From contig NZ_ABIZ01000001.1 in the NCBI RefSeq assembly GCF_000172155.1, positions 310,001 to 374,000 on the forward strand: a stretch of 64,000 nt of DNA, read 5' to 3'. Position 1 is the first letter of the stretch. Every line of letters begins with the position of its first letter. This DNA comes from Verrucomicrobium spinosum DSM 4136 = JCM 18804 (lineage in GTDB: Bacteria > Verrucomicrobiota > Verrucomicrobiia > Verrucomicrobiales > Verrucomicrobiaceae). The translations under genes were made by a program, and so were the position numbers. Below, piece by piece: positions 52,827 through 60,179 of the stretch. The notes under the pieces are model-generated. The model was not told the DNA's origin. It ran no database searches and saw nothing but the letters and a program-made list of their open reading frames with translations.

Positions 52827-53559
52827 GCCCCCCGTCCACCACGATGACTTCGCCGGTGATGTAGCGGGCGGCTTCGGAACAGAGGAAGACCACCGCACCA
52901 GCGCAGTCCTCGGGCGCGCCCACATGTCCGAGCAGGATCTTGTTTTCATAGTGTGTGAGCAGTTCTTTGGCTTGGGGCACCATCCACTCCTCGGTGAGCG
53001 GGGTGCGGATCAGTCCTGGTGCGATGCCGTTCACCCGGATGCCGTGGGGGGCCAGGGAGACGGCCAGGGAGCGGATGAGCATGAGCAGCGCCCCTTTGCT
53101 GGCATCATAGGCACAGGAGTTGACCTCTCCTTGAAAGCCGTTGGTGCTGGAGGTAATGACGATGTTTCCCGGCCTGCCTGCCGCCACGAGATGGCGGGCG
53201 AACGCCTGTGCCAGGAAGAAGGTGGAGGTCAGGTTGAGCGCGAAGGTGCGCTCCCAGCGCTCCCGTGTCATTTCCAAAACCGGCAGGTCAAAGAAGCTGC
53301 CGGCATTGCACACCAGTAGATCCAGTGCGGCATCCGCCGCCAGGGCATTGGCCATCAACTGCTCTGCCGCCGTCTCCTGGGTGAGGTCGGCCAGCAGATA
53401 GACCGCCGGTTCCGGCACGCCGGACGGACGTGGCTGATGGCCGTGATAGATCACCCGTGCCCCGGCTTCGGCCAGGCCCTGTGCGACCGCGAACCCGATG
53501 CCCTGCGAAGACCCAGTGACCAGGCCGGACCGGCCCTCAAGAGAGAATGCTTTCATCAT
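52798..53559 (-). CDS. Short-chain dehydrogenase/reductase (SDR)
   Basis: A 253-residue classical SDR. The cofactor loop is [19 protein letters not shown] (T-G-x-x-x-G-I-G). The catalytic Ser and Tyr-x-x-x-Lys are in [12 protein letters not shown] and [25 protein letters not shown] and [14 protein letters not shown] are typical C-terminal segments. The start overlaps the amidohydrolase stop by 23 bp; a second Met (53556) is nearly equivalent. The gene ends inside the end of the symporter gene on the other strand. It belongs to the unit SDR, amidohydrolase, SDR. Confidence 0.9.
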   Translation of the reverse strand: MMKAFSLEGRSGLVTGSSQGIGFAVAQGLAEAGARVIYHGHQPRPSGVPEPAVYLLADLTQETAAEQLMANALAADAALDLLVCNAGSFFDLPVLEMTRERWERTFALNLTSTFFLAQAFARHLVAAGRPGNIVITSSTNGFQGEVNSCAYDASKGALLMLIRSLAVSLAPHGIRVNGIAPGLIRTPLTEEWMVPQAKELLTHYENKILLGHVGAPEDCAGAVVFLCSEAARYITGEVIVVDGGLTVAQIGKV

Positions 53560-54511
53560 GCAGCTTCAGGTACGCGAGGGTGTTGGTGGAGGCAATGCGC
53601 GTCACCACCTCGGGCGGGCTCGCTTGCAATGCCCTCACCTCCTTCTCGTAGGTGCTGATCAGCTTCACCACCCGGTGGTTGATCTCGGCGGCATAGCTGT
53701 AGAAGGGGGAGTCACTGCCCCACAGGAATTTGGCAGGATACGCCGCCGCCAGATCCGCGATCACGCGATCAGGCCGGGTGTAGTCGCTGTCGAACCGGCG
53801 CGACCGTGGTGCGATGTACGGCAGATCGTCCACCGCCCCCACGCAGTGGATGCAGTGCGCCGAGCAGTCGAACCACGTGTTGGACAGTTCATTCACACGG
53901 TCCAGGCACTCGCGGTCATACCGGCAGGAGTGCGCCAGGCAGAAACGAACTTCCGGGTTGGCCTCGGCGAGATCGAGAATATCAGACGCCTGAGCCCAGA
54001 GATCACTCTCCGCGACACTGCTGTGGATGAGAAAGGGGACATCCCACTCCCGCGCCAGTTCCAGGAAGACCTTCCCTTCATGCGCGAGCCGTTTGATGTC
54101 GGCCTGAATGATGGTGCTCTGGATCTTGATCCCGTGAAAGCGATACTGCCCCCTGAGCTGGCGTAGCTCGGACGCCTGGGCGGCGGTCTCACGCAGGGGG
54201 TCCACCATCACAAATGGGAGTGTCTTGCGCCCTTCTTCAGGAAACAACTTCTGACACTCTTCCAGCAGACGGCGGTTCTCAAACGCGTAGGGCACCTTCT
54301 CCAGTCCACCGGAGCCAAAGCCCACCTCCCCGGCGCGAAATCGGGTGGTATCCATGGCGGCATAGGAAACAAACGGAAACACCACCCAGTGCGTGACCCC
54401 CAGTGCGCCGCCCTCGTGGATCATGGCCACGAGCTGCTGGGCGTAAGGGAAGTCCCCGTGCAGATAAAAGAGCAGGTCCGCTCCTACGTGGTTGTGGCAG
54501 TCGATGAGCAT
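53537..54511 (-). CDS. Amidohydrolase family 2 protein (TIM-barrel hydrolase)
   Basis: A 324-residue cytoplasmic hydrolase. Motifs: [14 protein letters not shown] (H-x-H), [29 protein letters not shown] (His), [14 protein letters not shown] (His) and [16 protein letters not shown] (Asp). These are the metal and catalytic positions of amidohydrolase-2 enzymes, which are lactonases, decarboxylases or amidases. Between two SDR genes a lactonase step after sugar oxidation is the simplest reading, though the local sequence does not look particularly like L-fuconolactonase. It starts 24 bp after the upstream SDR gene. Confidence 0.88.
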   Translation of the reverse strand: MLIDCHNHVGADLLFYLHGDFPYAQQLVAMIHEGGALGVTHWVVFPFVSYAAMDTTRFRAGEVGFGSGGLEKVPYAFENRRLLEECQKLFPEEGRKTLPFVMVDPLRETAAQASELRQLRGQYRFHGIKIQSTIIQADIKRLAHEGKVFLELAREWDVPFLIHSSVAESDLWAQASDILDLAEANPEVRFCLAHSCRYDRECLDRVNELSNTWFDCSAHCIHCVGAVDDLPYIAPRSRRFDSDYTRPDRVIADLAAAYPAKFLWGSDSPFYSYAAEINHRVVKLISTYEKEVRALQASPPEVVTRIASTNTLAYLKLHDESILS

Positions 54512-54535
54512 GAGGGGGAATGTAGGGTTCGTGCG

Positions 54536-55318
54536 TCACCAGGCCGTCCAGCCGCCGTCCACGGCGAGGTTCTGGCCGGTGATGAAACTTGCGGCATCGC
54601 TGAGGAGAAAGACCACCGCACCGGCGATTTCCGAGGCGTGGCCCACCCGGCCCATGGGGACCTTGGATGAGAGCCGGCTGACAAAGTCCGGATGATCCAC
54701 CTGCACCTGGGGATTTGGGAAAGGCCCTGGCGAGATGGAGTTGCAGCGCACGCCATGAGGGCCGTGATGCACGCCGAAGTAGCGGGCCATCTGCTGCACC
54801 CCGGCCTTGCCTACGCCGTACTCGATCGGATTGGGCGTCATCGGCTCCTTGTACATTCTTGGATCGGGCGACACCGTGCCATACATGCTGGAGAAGAGAA
54901 CCATGCTGCCGCGGCCCTGGCGGGCCATGGCGGCTCCGACTGGCCGGGCCAGGCAGAAGGTGGCGGTGAGATTGCCGTGGTTGGCTGCATCGAACTCCGC
55001 CGCGCTGAGCTCGTCCAGCCGACGAGCGCTGGACTGGAACGTCATCACCACCAGGCCATGGGGCGTGCCCCGTGTGGCCAGTTGTGACTCCACGAACCGG
55101 GCGGACTCCTCCACATCGTTCACATTCAACGAGGCCGGGGTGACCTGCCCGGTCCAGCCCGTCTCGGTCACTGCCTGTGCGGCCCGGTCTTCCAGATCCA
55201 CGCACAACACGCGTGCGCCCATCTCCACGAGCTGCGTCACCACGGGTCTGCCCAGGTAGCCTGCGCCGCCAAACACCCAGATGTCCCGCTGATGAAGATG
55301 AAACAACGGGGCGTGCAT
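54536..55318 (-). CDS. Short-chain dehydrogenase/reductase (SDR), divergent from the regulator gene
   Basis: A 260-residue SDR. It has the cofactor loop IWVFGGAGYLGRPVVTQL with an atypical first residue (F-G-G-A-G-x-L-G instead of T-G-x-x-x-G-x-G). The catalytic set is MVLFSSMYGTVSP (Ser) and EYGVGKAGVQQM (Y-x-x-x-K). NLAVDGGWTAW is a normal C-terminus. It is the first gene of the minus-strand unit SDR, amidohydrolase, SDR. Its promoter region, 122 bp wide, is shared with the GntR-LacI regulator gene and contains the second 21-bp palindrome. Confidence 0.88.
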   Translation of the reverse strand: MHAPLFHLHQRDIWVFGGAGYLGRPVVTQLVEMGARVLCVDLEDRAAQAVTETGWTGQVTPASLNVNDVEESARFVESQLATRGTPHGLVVMTFQSSARRLDELSAAEFDAANHGNLTATFCLARPVGAAMARQGRGSMVLFSSMYGTVSPDPRMYKEPMTPNPIEYGVGKAGVQQMARYFGVHHGPHGVRCNSISPGPFPNPQVQVDHPDFVSRLSSKVPMGRVGHASEIAGAVVFLLSDAASFITGQNLAVDGGWTAW

Positions 55319-55419
55319 GTTTCTCTGGAGGTAGTGAGGGAAGAGGATGAGGGCCGACGTGTCAGTCAGGCCGGTTGGGGATTTTGGCTTGCGGCCTGCG
55401 GGCGAACAAGCGTAGGCTC

Positions 55420-55440
55420 CTGGTCACTTCCCCTGACCAG
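55420..55440. promoter_or_regulatory. 21-bp palindromic operator, copy 2
   Basis: The arms CTGGTCA and TGACCAG flank the spacer CTTCCCC, identical to the copy at 44358-44378 except for one spacer base. The palindrome ends at the base before the regulator's ATG. Binding here would repress the regulator itself and possibly the divergent SDR unit. Confidence 0.85.
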
Positions 55441-56532
55441 ATGTCGTCCCCTGATCCGTCATCGCAACTGGCGCTGCCCCAGCGGTACTCGCTTACAACC
55501 CAGACTGTGCACAGCCTGAAGGAGGGGGTGCGCTCAGGTCACTGGCAGGCGTATCTGCCGGGGGAGAGGGATCTCTGCGCCCAGCTTCAGGTGAGCCGCC
55601 CCACCCTGAGGGCGGCGCTGGAGGTGCTGGAGGCGGACGGCTGGGTCACGGCATCGGCCCGCCAGCGTCGCCTCATCTGTGCCGGAGTGTCGGCTGTGAC
55701 GGAGGTGGGGCCGTCCCGTCTGATTGCCGCCATCTCCTCCCGTCCCTTGCTGGAGATGGCCCCCACCTCCATGTGCCTGGTGGACGACCTGCGCGCCAGC
55801 CTCAATAGCGCCGGGTTTGGTTTTGAGCTGCACATCAGTCCGGCCAGTTACACGGAGCATCCGGACCGGTCGCTGGATGCTCTCGTGAACCGCGTGCCCG
55901 CAGCGGCCTGGGTGATCTTTGGGTCCAAGGATCCCATCCAGCAGTGGTTTGTGCGCCGTAAGCTGCCTTGTCTGGTGGTGGGGTCCAGTTCGCCGGAGAT
56001 CGCGCTGCCCTCGATTGACTCTGACTTCCGCGCCACCTGCCGCCATGCGGGCGGCTTGTTGAGGCGCAAGGGGCATCGGAGCATCGCGCTGGTCCTGCCT
56101 AAAGGAGCCTTCGGTGGCGATGCGGACAGCGAGACGGGTTTCCTGGAGGCCATGGCTGCGGAAGCTGCCGCCGCACCTGCCGTCATCCGGCACGACGGCA
56201 CCGCGCCACATTTGTGCAAGCTCATCGACCGCGCCATGAGCGGCCCCCATCCTCCCACCGCCTTCATTGTGGCGAGGGGGCTGCATGTGGTCACCGTCAT
56301 GATGCACCTCATGCGGAAGGGCAAACGGATCCCCGAGGACGTTGCCGTGATTTCCCGTGATGACGACGCTTTCCTCGAGCATGCCGTGCCTCCTGTCGCC
56401 CGCTATGCCACCAGCCTCAGCCAGTTCACCCGGCGGGTCTCCAGTGCGGTGCGCCGCCTGGCAGAACACGGTCGGGAGCCGGTGCGTGCCATCCGGCTCA
56501 CCCCCAAATTTCTCCCCGGTGGCACCGTCTAG
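55441..56532 (+). CDS. GntR-LacI hybrid transcriptional regulator
   Basis: A 363-residue regulator. The N-terminal winged helix (about residues 15-75) is GntR-type: QTVHSLKEGVRSGHWQAYLP, GERDLCAQLQVSRPTLRAAL and EVLEADGWVTASARQ. The C-terminal part (about 90-355) is a LacI/periplasmic-binding-like effector domain: HAGGLLRRKGHRSIALVLP is the diagnostic G-x-R-x-I-A/G pattern and GKRIPEDVAVISRDDDAFLE the hinge strand. Such hybrids (AraR type) respond to sugars and repress catabolic operons. The start codon directly abuts the palindrome, so no Shine-Dalgarno sequence exists; a leaderless transcript or a TTG/GTG further upstream would be alternatives. It is probably the master regulator of the 40.3-57 kb locus. 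Confidence 0.9.
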   Translation: MSSPDPSSQLALPQRYSLTTQTVHSLKEGVRSGHWQAYLPGERDLCAQLQVSRPTLRAALEVLEADGWVTASARQRRLICAGVSAVTEVGPSRLIAAISSRPLLEMAPTSMCLVDDLRASLNSAGFGFELHISPASYTEHPDRSLDALVNRVPAAAWVIFGSKDPIQQWFVRRKLPCLVVGSSSPEIALPSIDSDFRATCRHAGGLLRRKGHRSIALVLPKGAFGGDADSETGFLEAMAAEAAAAPAVIRHDGTAPHLCKLIDRAMSGPHPPTAFIVARGLHVVTVMMHLMRKGKRIPEDVAVISRDDDAFLEHAVPPVARYATSLSQFTRRVSSAVRRLAEHGREPVRAIRLTPKFLPGGTV

Positions 56533-56559
56533 TCCTCGAACTCGTATCCCTTCCAGTTC

Positions 56560-57195
56560 ATGAACACTCATCACGCATTTGATCCCAAGGCTCCCGATCT
56601 GGGCTTTGATCCCTACGACCTGCTCATTCACGCCGTCGCACCGCGTCCCATCGCCTTTGTCTCCACGTTGTCTGCCGACGGAGTCCCCAATCTCGCCCCG
56701 TTCTCCTTTTTCATGGGGGCGGGCTCCAATCCGGTGAGCGTGTGTTTTTCCCCCTGCACCAAGGAGGACGGCTCCTTCAAGGACACCCTGCGCAACATCC
56801 ACGCGACCGGCGAGTACGTCATCCATACCGTCTCTGGAGCGATGACGCAGGGAATGGTAGCCACCTCCCGCCCGGTGCCCTATGGGGTGAGCGAGTGGCC
56901 CGACAGCGGCTTCACGGCGGTGCCTTCGCTCAAGGTCAAGCCGCCCCGCGTGCAGGAGGCTCCCTTCGCCATGGAGTGCAAGCTGCACACCGTGGTCCAC
57001 CACGGCAGCGGGCCGGATGCGGCGAACTACATCATCGGCGAGGTGGTGATGTTTCACGTCGCCCAGGGGCTGATGACGTCTGATCCTTCCGAGATCCAGC
57101 CGGGGGCAGTGGACTATGTCTCGCGTCTGGGTGGTGCGTCCTATGGGCGCGTTTTACCCGAATCGTTGTTTGTCATGCGTCGCCCCGCCCCTTAA
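56560..57195 (+). CDS. Flavin reductase-like domain protein (FMN-binding)
   Basis: A 211-residue protein of the flavin reductase/FMN-binding split-barrel family. Signatures: IHAVAPRPIAFVSTLSADGV (P-R-P-I-A-x-V-S-T), PNLAPFSFFMGAGSNPVSVC and FKDTLRNIHATGEYVIH (D-T-x-x-N-I). Members transfer electrons from NAD(P)H to flavin for partner monooxygenases, or are diflavin-like. It begins 27 bp after the regulator stop and may be co-transcribed, placing it at the edge of the catabolic locus, but no monooxygenase partner is nearby. Confidence 0.9.
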   Translation: MNTHHAFDPKAPDLGFDPYDLLIHAVAPRPIAFVSTLSADGVPNLAPFSFFMGAGSNPVSVCFSPCTKEDGSFKDTLRNIHATGEYVIHTVSGAMTQGMVATSRPVPYGVSEWPDSGFTAVPSLKVKPPRVQEAPFAMECKLHTVVHHGSGPDAANYIIGEVVMFHVAQGLMTSDPSEIQPGAVDYVSRLGGASYGRVLPESLFVMRRPAP

Positions 57196-57273
57196 AGTAC
57201 AATCTCTGGAGAAACAGCCCCTTCGTATCAGCAGGGCTGGCCATCGTATCACCCCCAACCCATCCTCGAGCCC

Positions 57274-58014
57274 ATGAGAACCTCGAATCCCGCACTTTCA
57301 GATTCCACCTTTGCCGAGCTTCGGGTCGGTGCATCGCAACCCGCCATGACTCTGCAGGGCACGGTGAACAAGACCGCCCTGTTCATGGTGCTGGTCTTCA
57401 CCTCCGCCTGCTACACCTACAAGCTCGGCATGGCAAACCCCTCGGCGGCCATGCCGTGGATGATCGGTGGTGCCATCGCTGGGCTTGTCCTTTGCCTCAT
57501 CACCGTCTTCAAAAAGGAATGGGCCGCCTTCACGGGTTCCCTCTATGCCGTGGCTGAGGGGCTCTTCGTCGGTGCTCTGTCCGCCATGTATGCAGCGCAG
57601 TTCCAGGGCATTGTGCTACAGGCTGTGCTGCTCACCTTGGGCGTTCTGTTCGCGCTGCTTGCTGCATATTCCCTGCGTCTCATCAAGGCCACGGAGAACT
57701 TCAAGCTCGGCATCTTCGCCGCCACCGGCGGCATTGCCCTGGTGTATGTCATCACCATGGTGCTGGGCTTCTTCGGCATCGAGATCCCCTACATCCACGG
57801 CAGCGGCCTGGTTGGCATCGGCTTCAGCGTGTTTGTCGTGGTGATCGCCGCTTTGAACCTCGTGCTGGACTTTGATTTCATCGAACAAGGCGTCGAGCAC
57901 GGTGCCCCCAAGTACATGGAGTGGTATGCCGCCTTTGGTTTGCTGGTCACGCTGATCTGGCTGTACGTGGAGATCCTGCGGTTGCTGGCGAAGTTGGCGA
58001 GCAGGAAGGATTGA
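57274..58014 (+). CDS. Bax inhibitor-1/YccA family membrane protein
   Basis: A 246-residue protein with about seven transmembrane helices. The opening 'MTLQGTVNKTALFMVLVFTS' followed by ACYTY is the conserved N-terminal signature of the YetJ-like subgroup (M-T-x-x-G-x-x-x-K-T). Later helices include FTGSLYAVAEGLFVGALSAM and ALNLVLDFDFIEQGVEHGAP (with the conserved D-F-x-x-I). Family members are proposed calcium leak channels or protease regulators; physiological function in this organism is unknown. It stands alone, 78 bp after the flavin reductase gene, with a small imperfect hairpin (about 57217-57232) in between. Confidence 0.93.
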   Translation: MRTSNPALSDSTFAELRVGASQPAMTLQGTVNKTALFMVLVFTSACYTYKLGMANPSAAMPWMIGGAIAGLVLCLITVFKKEWAAFTGSLYAVAEGLFVGALSAMYAAQFQGIVLQAVLLTLGVLFALLAAYSLRLIKATENFKLGIFAATGGIALVYVITMVLGFFGIEIPYIHGSGLVGIGFSVFVVVIAALNLVLDFDFIEQGVEHGAPKYMEWYAAFGLLVTLIWLYVEILRLLAKLASRKD

Positions 58015-58082
58015 GCGAGAGTCAACCTGATCGCCTAGGGATAATTGGTGGACTTTCGGTGGATTTTGGGTAGACTGTGAAA

Positions 58083-58634
58083 ATGCCCCCCGCCGTCAGT
58101 CCATTGATTTCGCGTCGAAAGCTTGTTGCTGGGAAAAGTTCCCTGCGCGATGCGGCAAAAGGAAAGGCCAGCGCTCGGACGAAAAACTCTGATCAGCCTG
58201 GGTCCGCAAAGGTGACGAAGATTCGCGCTCAAATTGCAGAACTCGAGGCCCAACTGCGTCAGCTGAATGCTGTCGACGCTCCCAAGGTGATCCTGTCAGA
58301 GCTTCATGATTCCCCAACGGGGCGCATTGACGCACAGAAGCTGGCGGACTTCATGGGCACTCCGCTAAAGCCGCTCGCCGAGGGGCTGGGTTTCAACTAC
58401 AAGGCCGTGCATCGCAATCCTTCGGCCGCGACGTATCAAGTCGCGCTCCGTCGGGTGAAGCGGTCCCTGGAATTGCTGCATGAGTTCTTTGGTAAGGATG
58501 AGGCCATTCGCATCTGGTTGAACACACCTCATCCGGATCTGGAGGGGGCGACGGCGCTTGAAACGATTCTTGCCGGTGATGCGAACGCCGTACTGCTGAT
58601 TCTTGAGAACGCGTGGAATGGGGTTCCGGTCTGA
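58083..58634 (+). CDS. Xre/MbcA/ParS-type antitoxin (DUF2384)
   Basis: A 183-residue protein. The N-terminal 55 residues are basic, followed by a coiled coil (KIRAQIAELEAQLRQLNAVD). The HTH-like core is ALALLADFM-like in sequence DAQKLADFMGTPLKPLAEGL, and the C-terminal toxin-binding domain has 'LELLHEFFGKDEAIRIWLNT' and PHPDLEGATALETILAG, the hallmarks of DUF2384/MbcA antitoxins. The stop codon overlaps the start of the RES-domain toxin gene (TGATG). Antitoxins of this family bind the RES toxin and repress their own promoter. The ATG at 58083 lies two codons after a GTG. Confidence 0.85.
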   Translation: MPPAVSPLISRRKLVAGKSSLRDAAKGKASARTKNSDQPGSAKVTKIRAQIAELEAQLRQLNAVDAPKVILSELHDSPTGRIDAQKLADFMGTPLKPLAEGLGFNYKAVHRNPSAATYQVALRRVKRSLELLHEFFGKDEAIRIWLNTPHPDLEGATALETILAGDANAVLLILENAWNGVPV

Positions 58635-59236
58635 TGTTGCACGGTGCGAGGCTCAAGACCGCCCTCTCCAAGGTCAAATTGATCGCTGTTCATGGACCGT
58701 GGTCCCGACTGGTCGGGATACACCATATGATGAAACCGGCCGGTGGCCGAAAGTCCGTTCCTCAACCCTTGTGGGGCGGGGCGGCGAAGATCAAAGGAGC
58801 GCGTTTTACGCCGGTGGGAGGATTCGATAGCGTCTATCTTGCGTGGGAACCGATCACGGCCTTGCTGGAGGTACAAGCGCTGGTGCTGATGCCTGGAGGG
58901 AGTGTCCCCTTGCGGACAGCGCCATGGGCCTTGGTGACTGTGGACGGAGTTGTGAGTCAGGTGCTGGATCTCACGGACGCATTGACGCTCCAAACCCTTG
59001 GCACCAACGAGCAGGAGATGACAGGGGTCTGGGTGAAGATGAAAAATCCCCCCACTCAAGAGCTTGCCTTGGCGGCCTATGCATCGGGCAGGATTGCCGC
59101 GATCAAATATGGTTCTGCGAAACATCCCGGAGGTGTGAATCTCGTCGTTTTTCCCGACCGACTGGTTGCACCTTCCACGGATTATCTGGAGGTCTATGAT
59201 CCGCACGGAAGTCTTCCCCAGCGGATTGGTGGCTGA
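58634..59236 (+). CDS. RES-domain toxin (NAD-targeting)
   Basis: A 200-residue protein of the RES family, whose characterised members degrade or phosphorylyse NAD+. Core features: AVHGPWSRLVGIHHMM, KGARFTPVGGFDSVYLAWEP (the Arg and the F-x-S-x-Y strand) and ITALLEVQALVLMPGG (Glu region), with the later IAAIKYGSAKHPGGVNLVVF giving the Ser. The start ATG overlaps the antitoxin stop by 1 bp, as in most such modules, and this decides it over the start seven codons upstream. Together the genes form a type II toxin-antitoxin system. Confidence 0.87.
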   Translation: MLHGARLKTALSKVKLIAVHGPWSRLVGIHHMMKPAGGRKSVPQPLWGGAAKIKGARFTPVGGFDSVYLAWEPITALLEVQALVLMPGGSVPLRTAPWALVTVDGVVSQVLDLTDALTLQTLGTNEQEMTGVWVKMKNPPTQELALAAYASGRIAAIKYGSAKHPGGVNLVVFPDRLVAPSTDYLEVYDPHGSLPQRIGG

Positions 59237-59265
59237 GCGGTCTCCAGTCTTGTCGCCTCCTGCCT

Positions 59266-59279
59266 CCCGCGAAAGCGGG
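59266..59279 (+). terminator. Possible hairpin CCCGC-GAAA-GCGGG
   Basis: A 5-bp stem with a GAAA tetraloop lies 30 bp after the toxin stop, followed by a weak T-rich tail. It may end the toxin-antitoxin transcript. Confidence 0.4.
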
Positions 59280-59337
59280 ACAAACTTTTCCATCCTCCAT
59301 GCTGGAAAGCGGTCGAAGTCTCCGTTTAGCTGCACTC

Positions 59338-60075
59338 ATGAAACGCGCATTTCTCTATTCCCTCGTTGCCGCCGCACTCACGCTTCACTCTGCCTCGGCG
59401 GAGGAAGGCAAGGCCATCTTCAATGGCAAAGACCTGACCGGCTGGGAGGGGAACAAGGATCTCTGGTCCGTCAAGGACGGGGCCATCACGGGTCAGACCC
59501 CGGCTTCTGAGGCGGATCCCAAGAAGAGCCCGCTGAGCCACAACACCTTCCTGGTCTATAAGGATGGCAAGGTGGGTGATTTCGAGCTCACTTTCAAATA
59601 TCGCATTGTCGCCGGGAACAGCGGTGTGCAGTATCGCAGCAAGGAGCTGGCCCCCGGCGCTTTCGGTCCCGTGGTGAGTGGCTACCAGGCCGACTTCGAG
59701 GCTGGCACGACCTACAGCGGCATCCTTTATGAAGAAAAAGGCCGTGGCATCCTTGCCCAGCGTGGCCAGAAGACGGTGATCAAGCCCCAGGCCAAGAACC
59801 CCGCTGATCCCAAGAGCAAGGACTTCGCGGTGGAAGCCACCGGCACGGTAGGTGACAGCAAAGAGATCCAGGCCTCCATCAAGAGCGAAGACTGGAACGA
59901 GTACAAGATCGTGGCCAAGGGCAACCACCTCCAACACTTCATCAACGGCAAGCAGACCGTGGACGTGACGGACGAAGACGCCGCCAATGCTCCCAAGGAA
60001 GGCATCCTGGCCCTCCAGATCCATGCCGGTCCTCCCATGATCGTCCAGTTCAAGGACCTGATCCTCAAGCAGTAG
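59338..60075 (+). CDS. DUF1080 (3-keto-glucoside/disaccharide hydrolase-like) exported protein
   Basis: A 245-residue protein with a signal peptide (MKRAFLYSLVAAALTLHSAS, A). The mature domain is a jelly roll of the DUF1080 family: GKAIFNGKDLTGWEGNKDLW, VKDGAITGQTPAS, FELTFKYRIVAGNSGVQYRS and NEYKIVAKGNHLQHFINGKQ are the conserved blocks. Some DUF1080 members hydrolyse 3-keto-disaccharides produced by Gfo/Idh or GMC oxidases. It is transcribed alone and followed by a good terminator at 60111-60156. The Met at 59338 gives a clean signal peptide. Confidence 0.93.
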   Translation: MKRAFLYSLVAAALTLHSASAEEGKAIFNGKDLTGWEGNKDLWSVKDGAITGQTPASEADPKKSPLSHNTFLVYKDGKVGDFELTFKYRIVAGNSGVQYRSKELAPGAFGPVVSGYQADFEAGTTYSGILYEEKGRGILAQRGQKTVIKPQAKNPADPKSKDFAVEATGTVGDSKEIQASIKSEDWNEYKIVAKGNHLQHFINGKQTVDVTDEDAANAPKEGILALQIHAGPPMIVQFKDLILKQ

Positions 60076-60110
60076 TCTGACCCGGATCTGAGATTCTCTA
60101 TCTCTCCCTT

Positions 60111-60156
60111 AGAGCCCGCCTTGCGCATCCCCTTGGGAAGTGCGAGAGCGGGCTCT
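60111..60156 (+). terminator. Rho-independent terminator after the DUF1080 gene
   Basis: AGAGCCCGC at 60111-60119 pairs perfectly over 9 bp with GCGGGCTCT at 60148-60156. The loop is 28 nt and can form further pairs. The stem is followed by TTCTTTGTC. Confidence 0.75.
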
Positions 60157-60179
60157 TTCTTTGTCTCCCGACCTGTCGC

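Noticed and set aside
51240-52949. Long minus-strand open frame of about 570 codons opposite the symporter gene
   Set aside because: Translates to His/Glu/Gln-rich sequence typical of antisense to a membrane protein; the plus-strand symporter is unambiguous.
53537-55318. Considered assigning the SDR-amidohydrolase-SDR unit to L-fucose oxidation (fucose dehydrogenase, fuconolactonase)
   Set aside because: The required fuconate dehydratase is absent from the window and the family motifs do not determine the substrate.
55534-57057. Long minus-strand open frame opposite the regulator and flavin reductase genes
   Set aside because: Shadow frame; both plus-strand proteins have clear family motifs.
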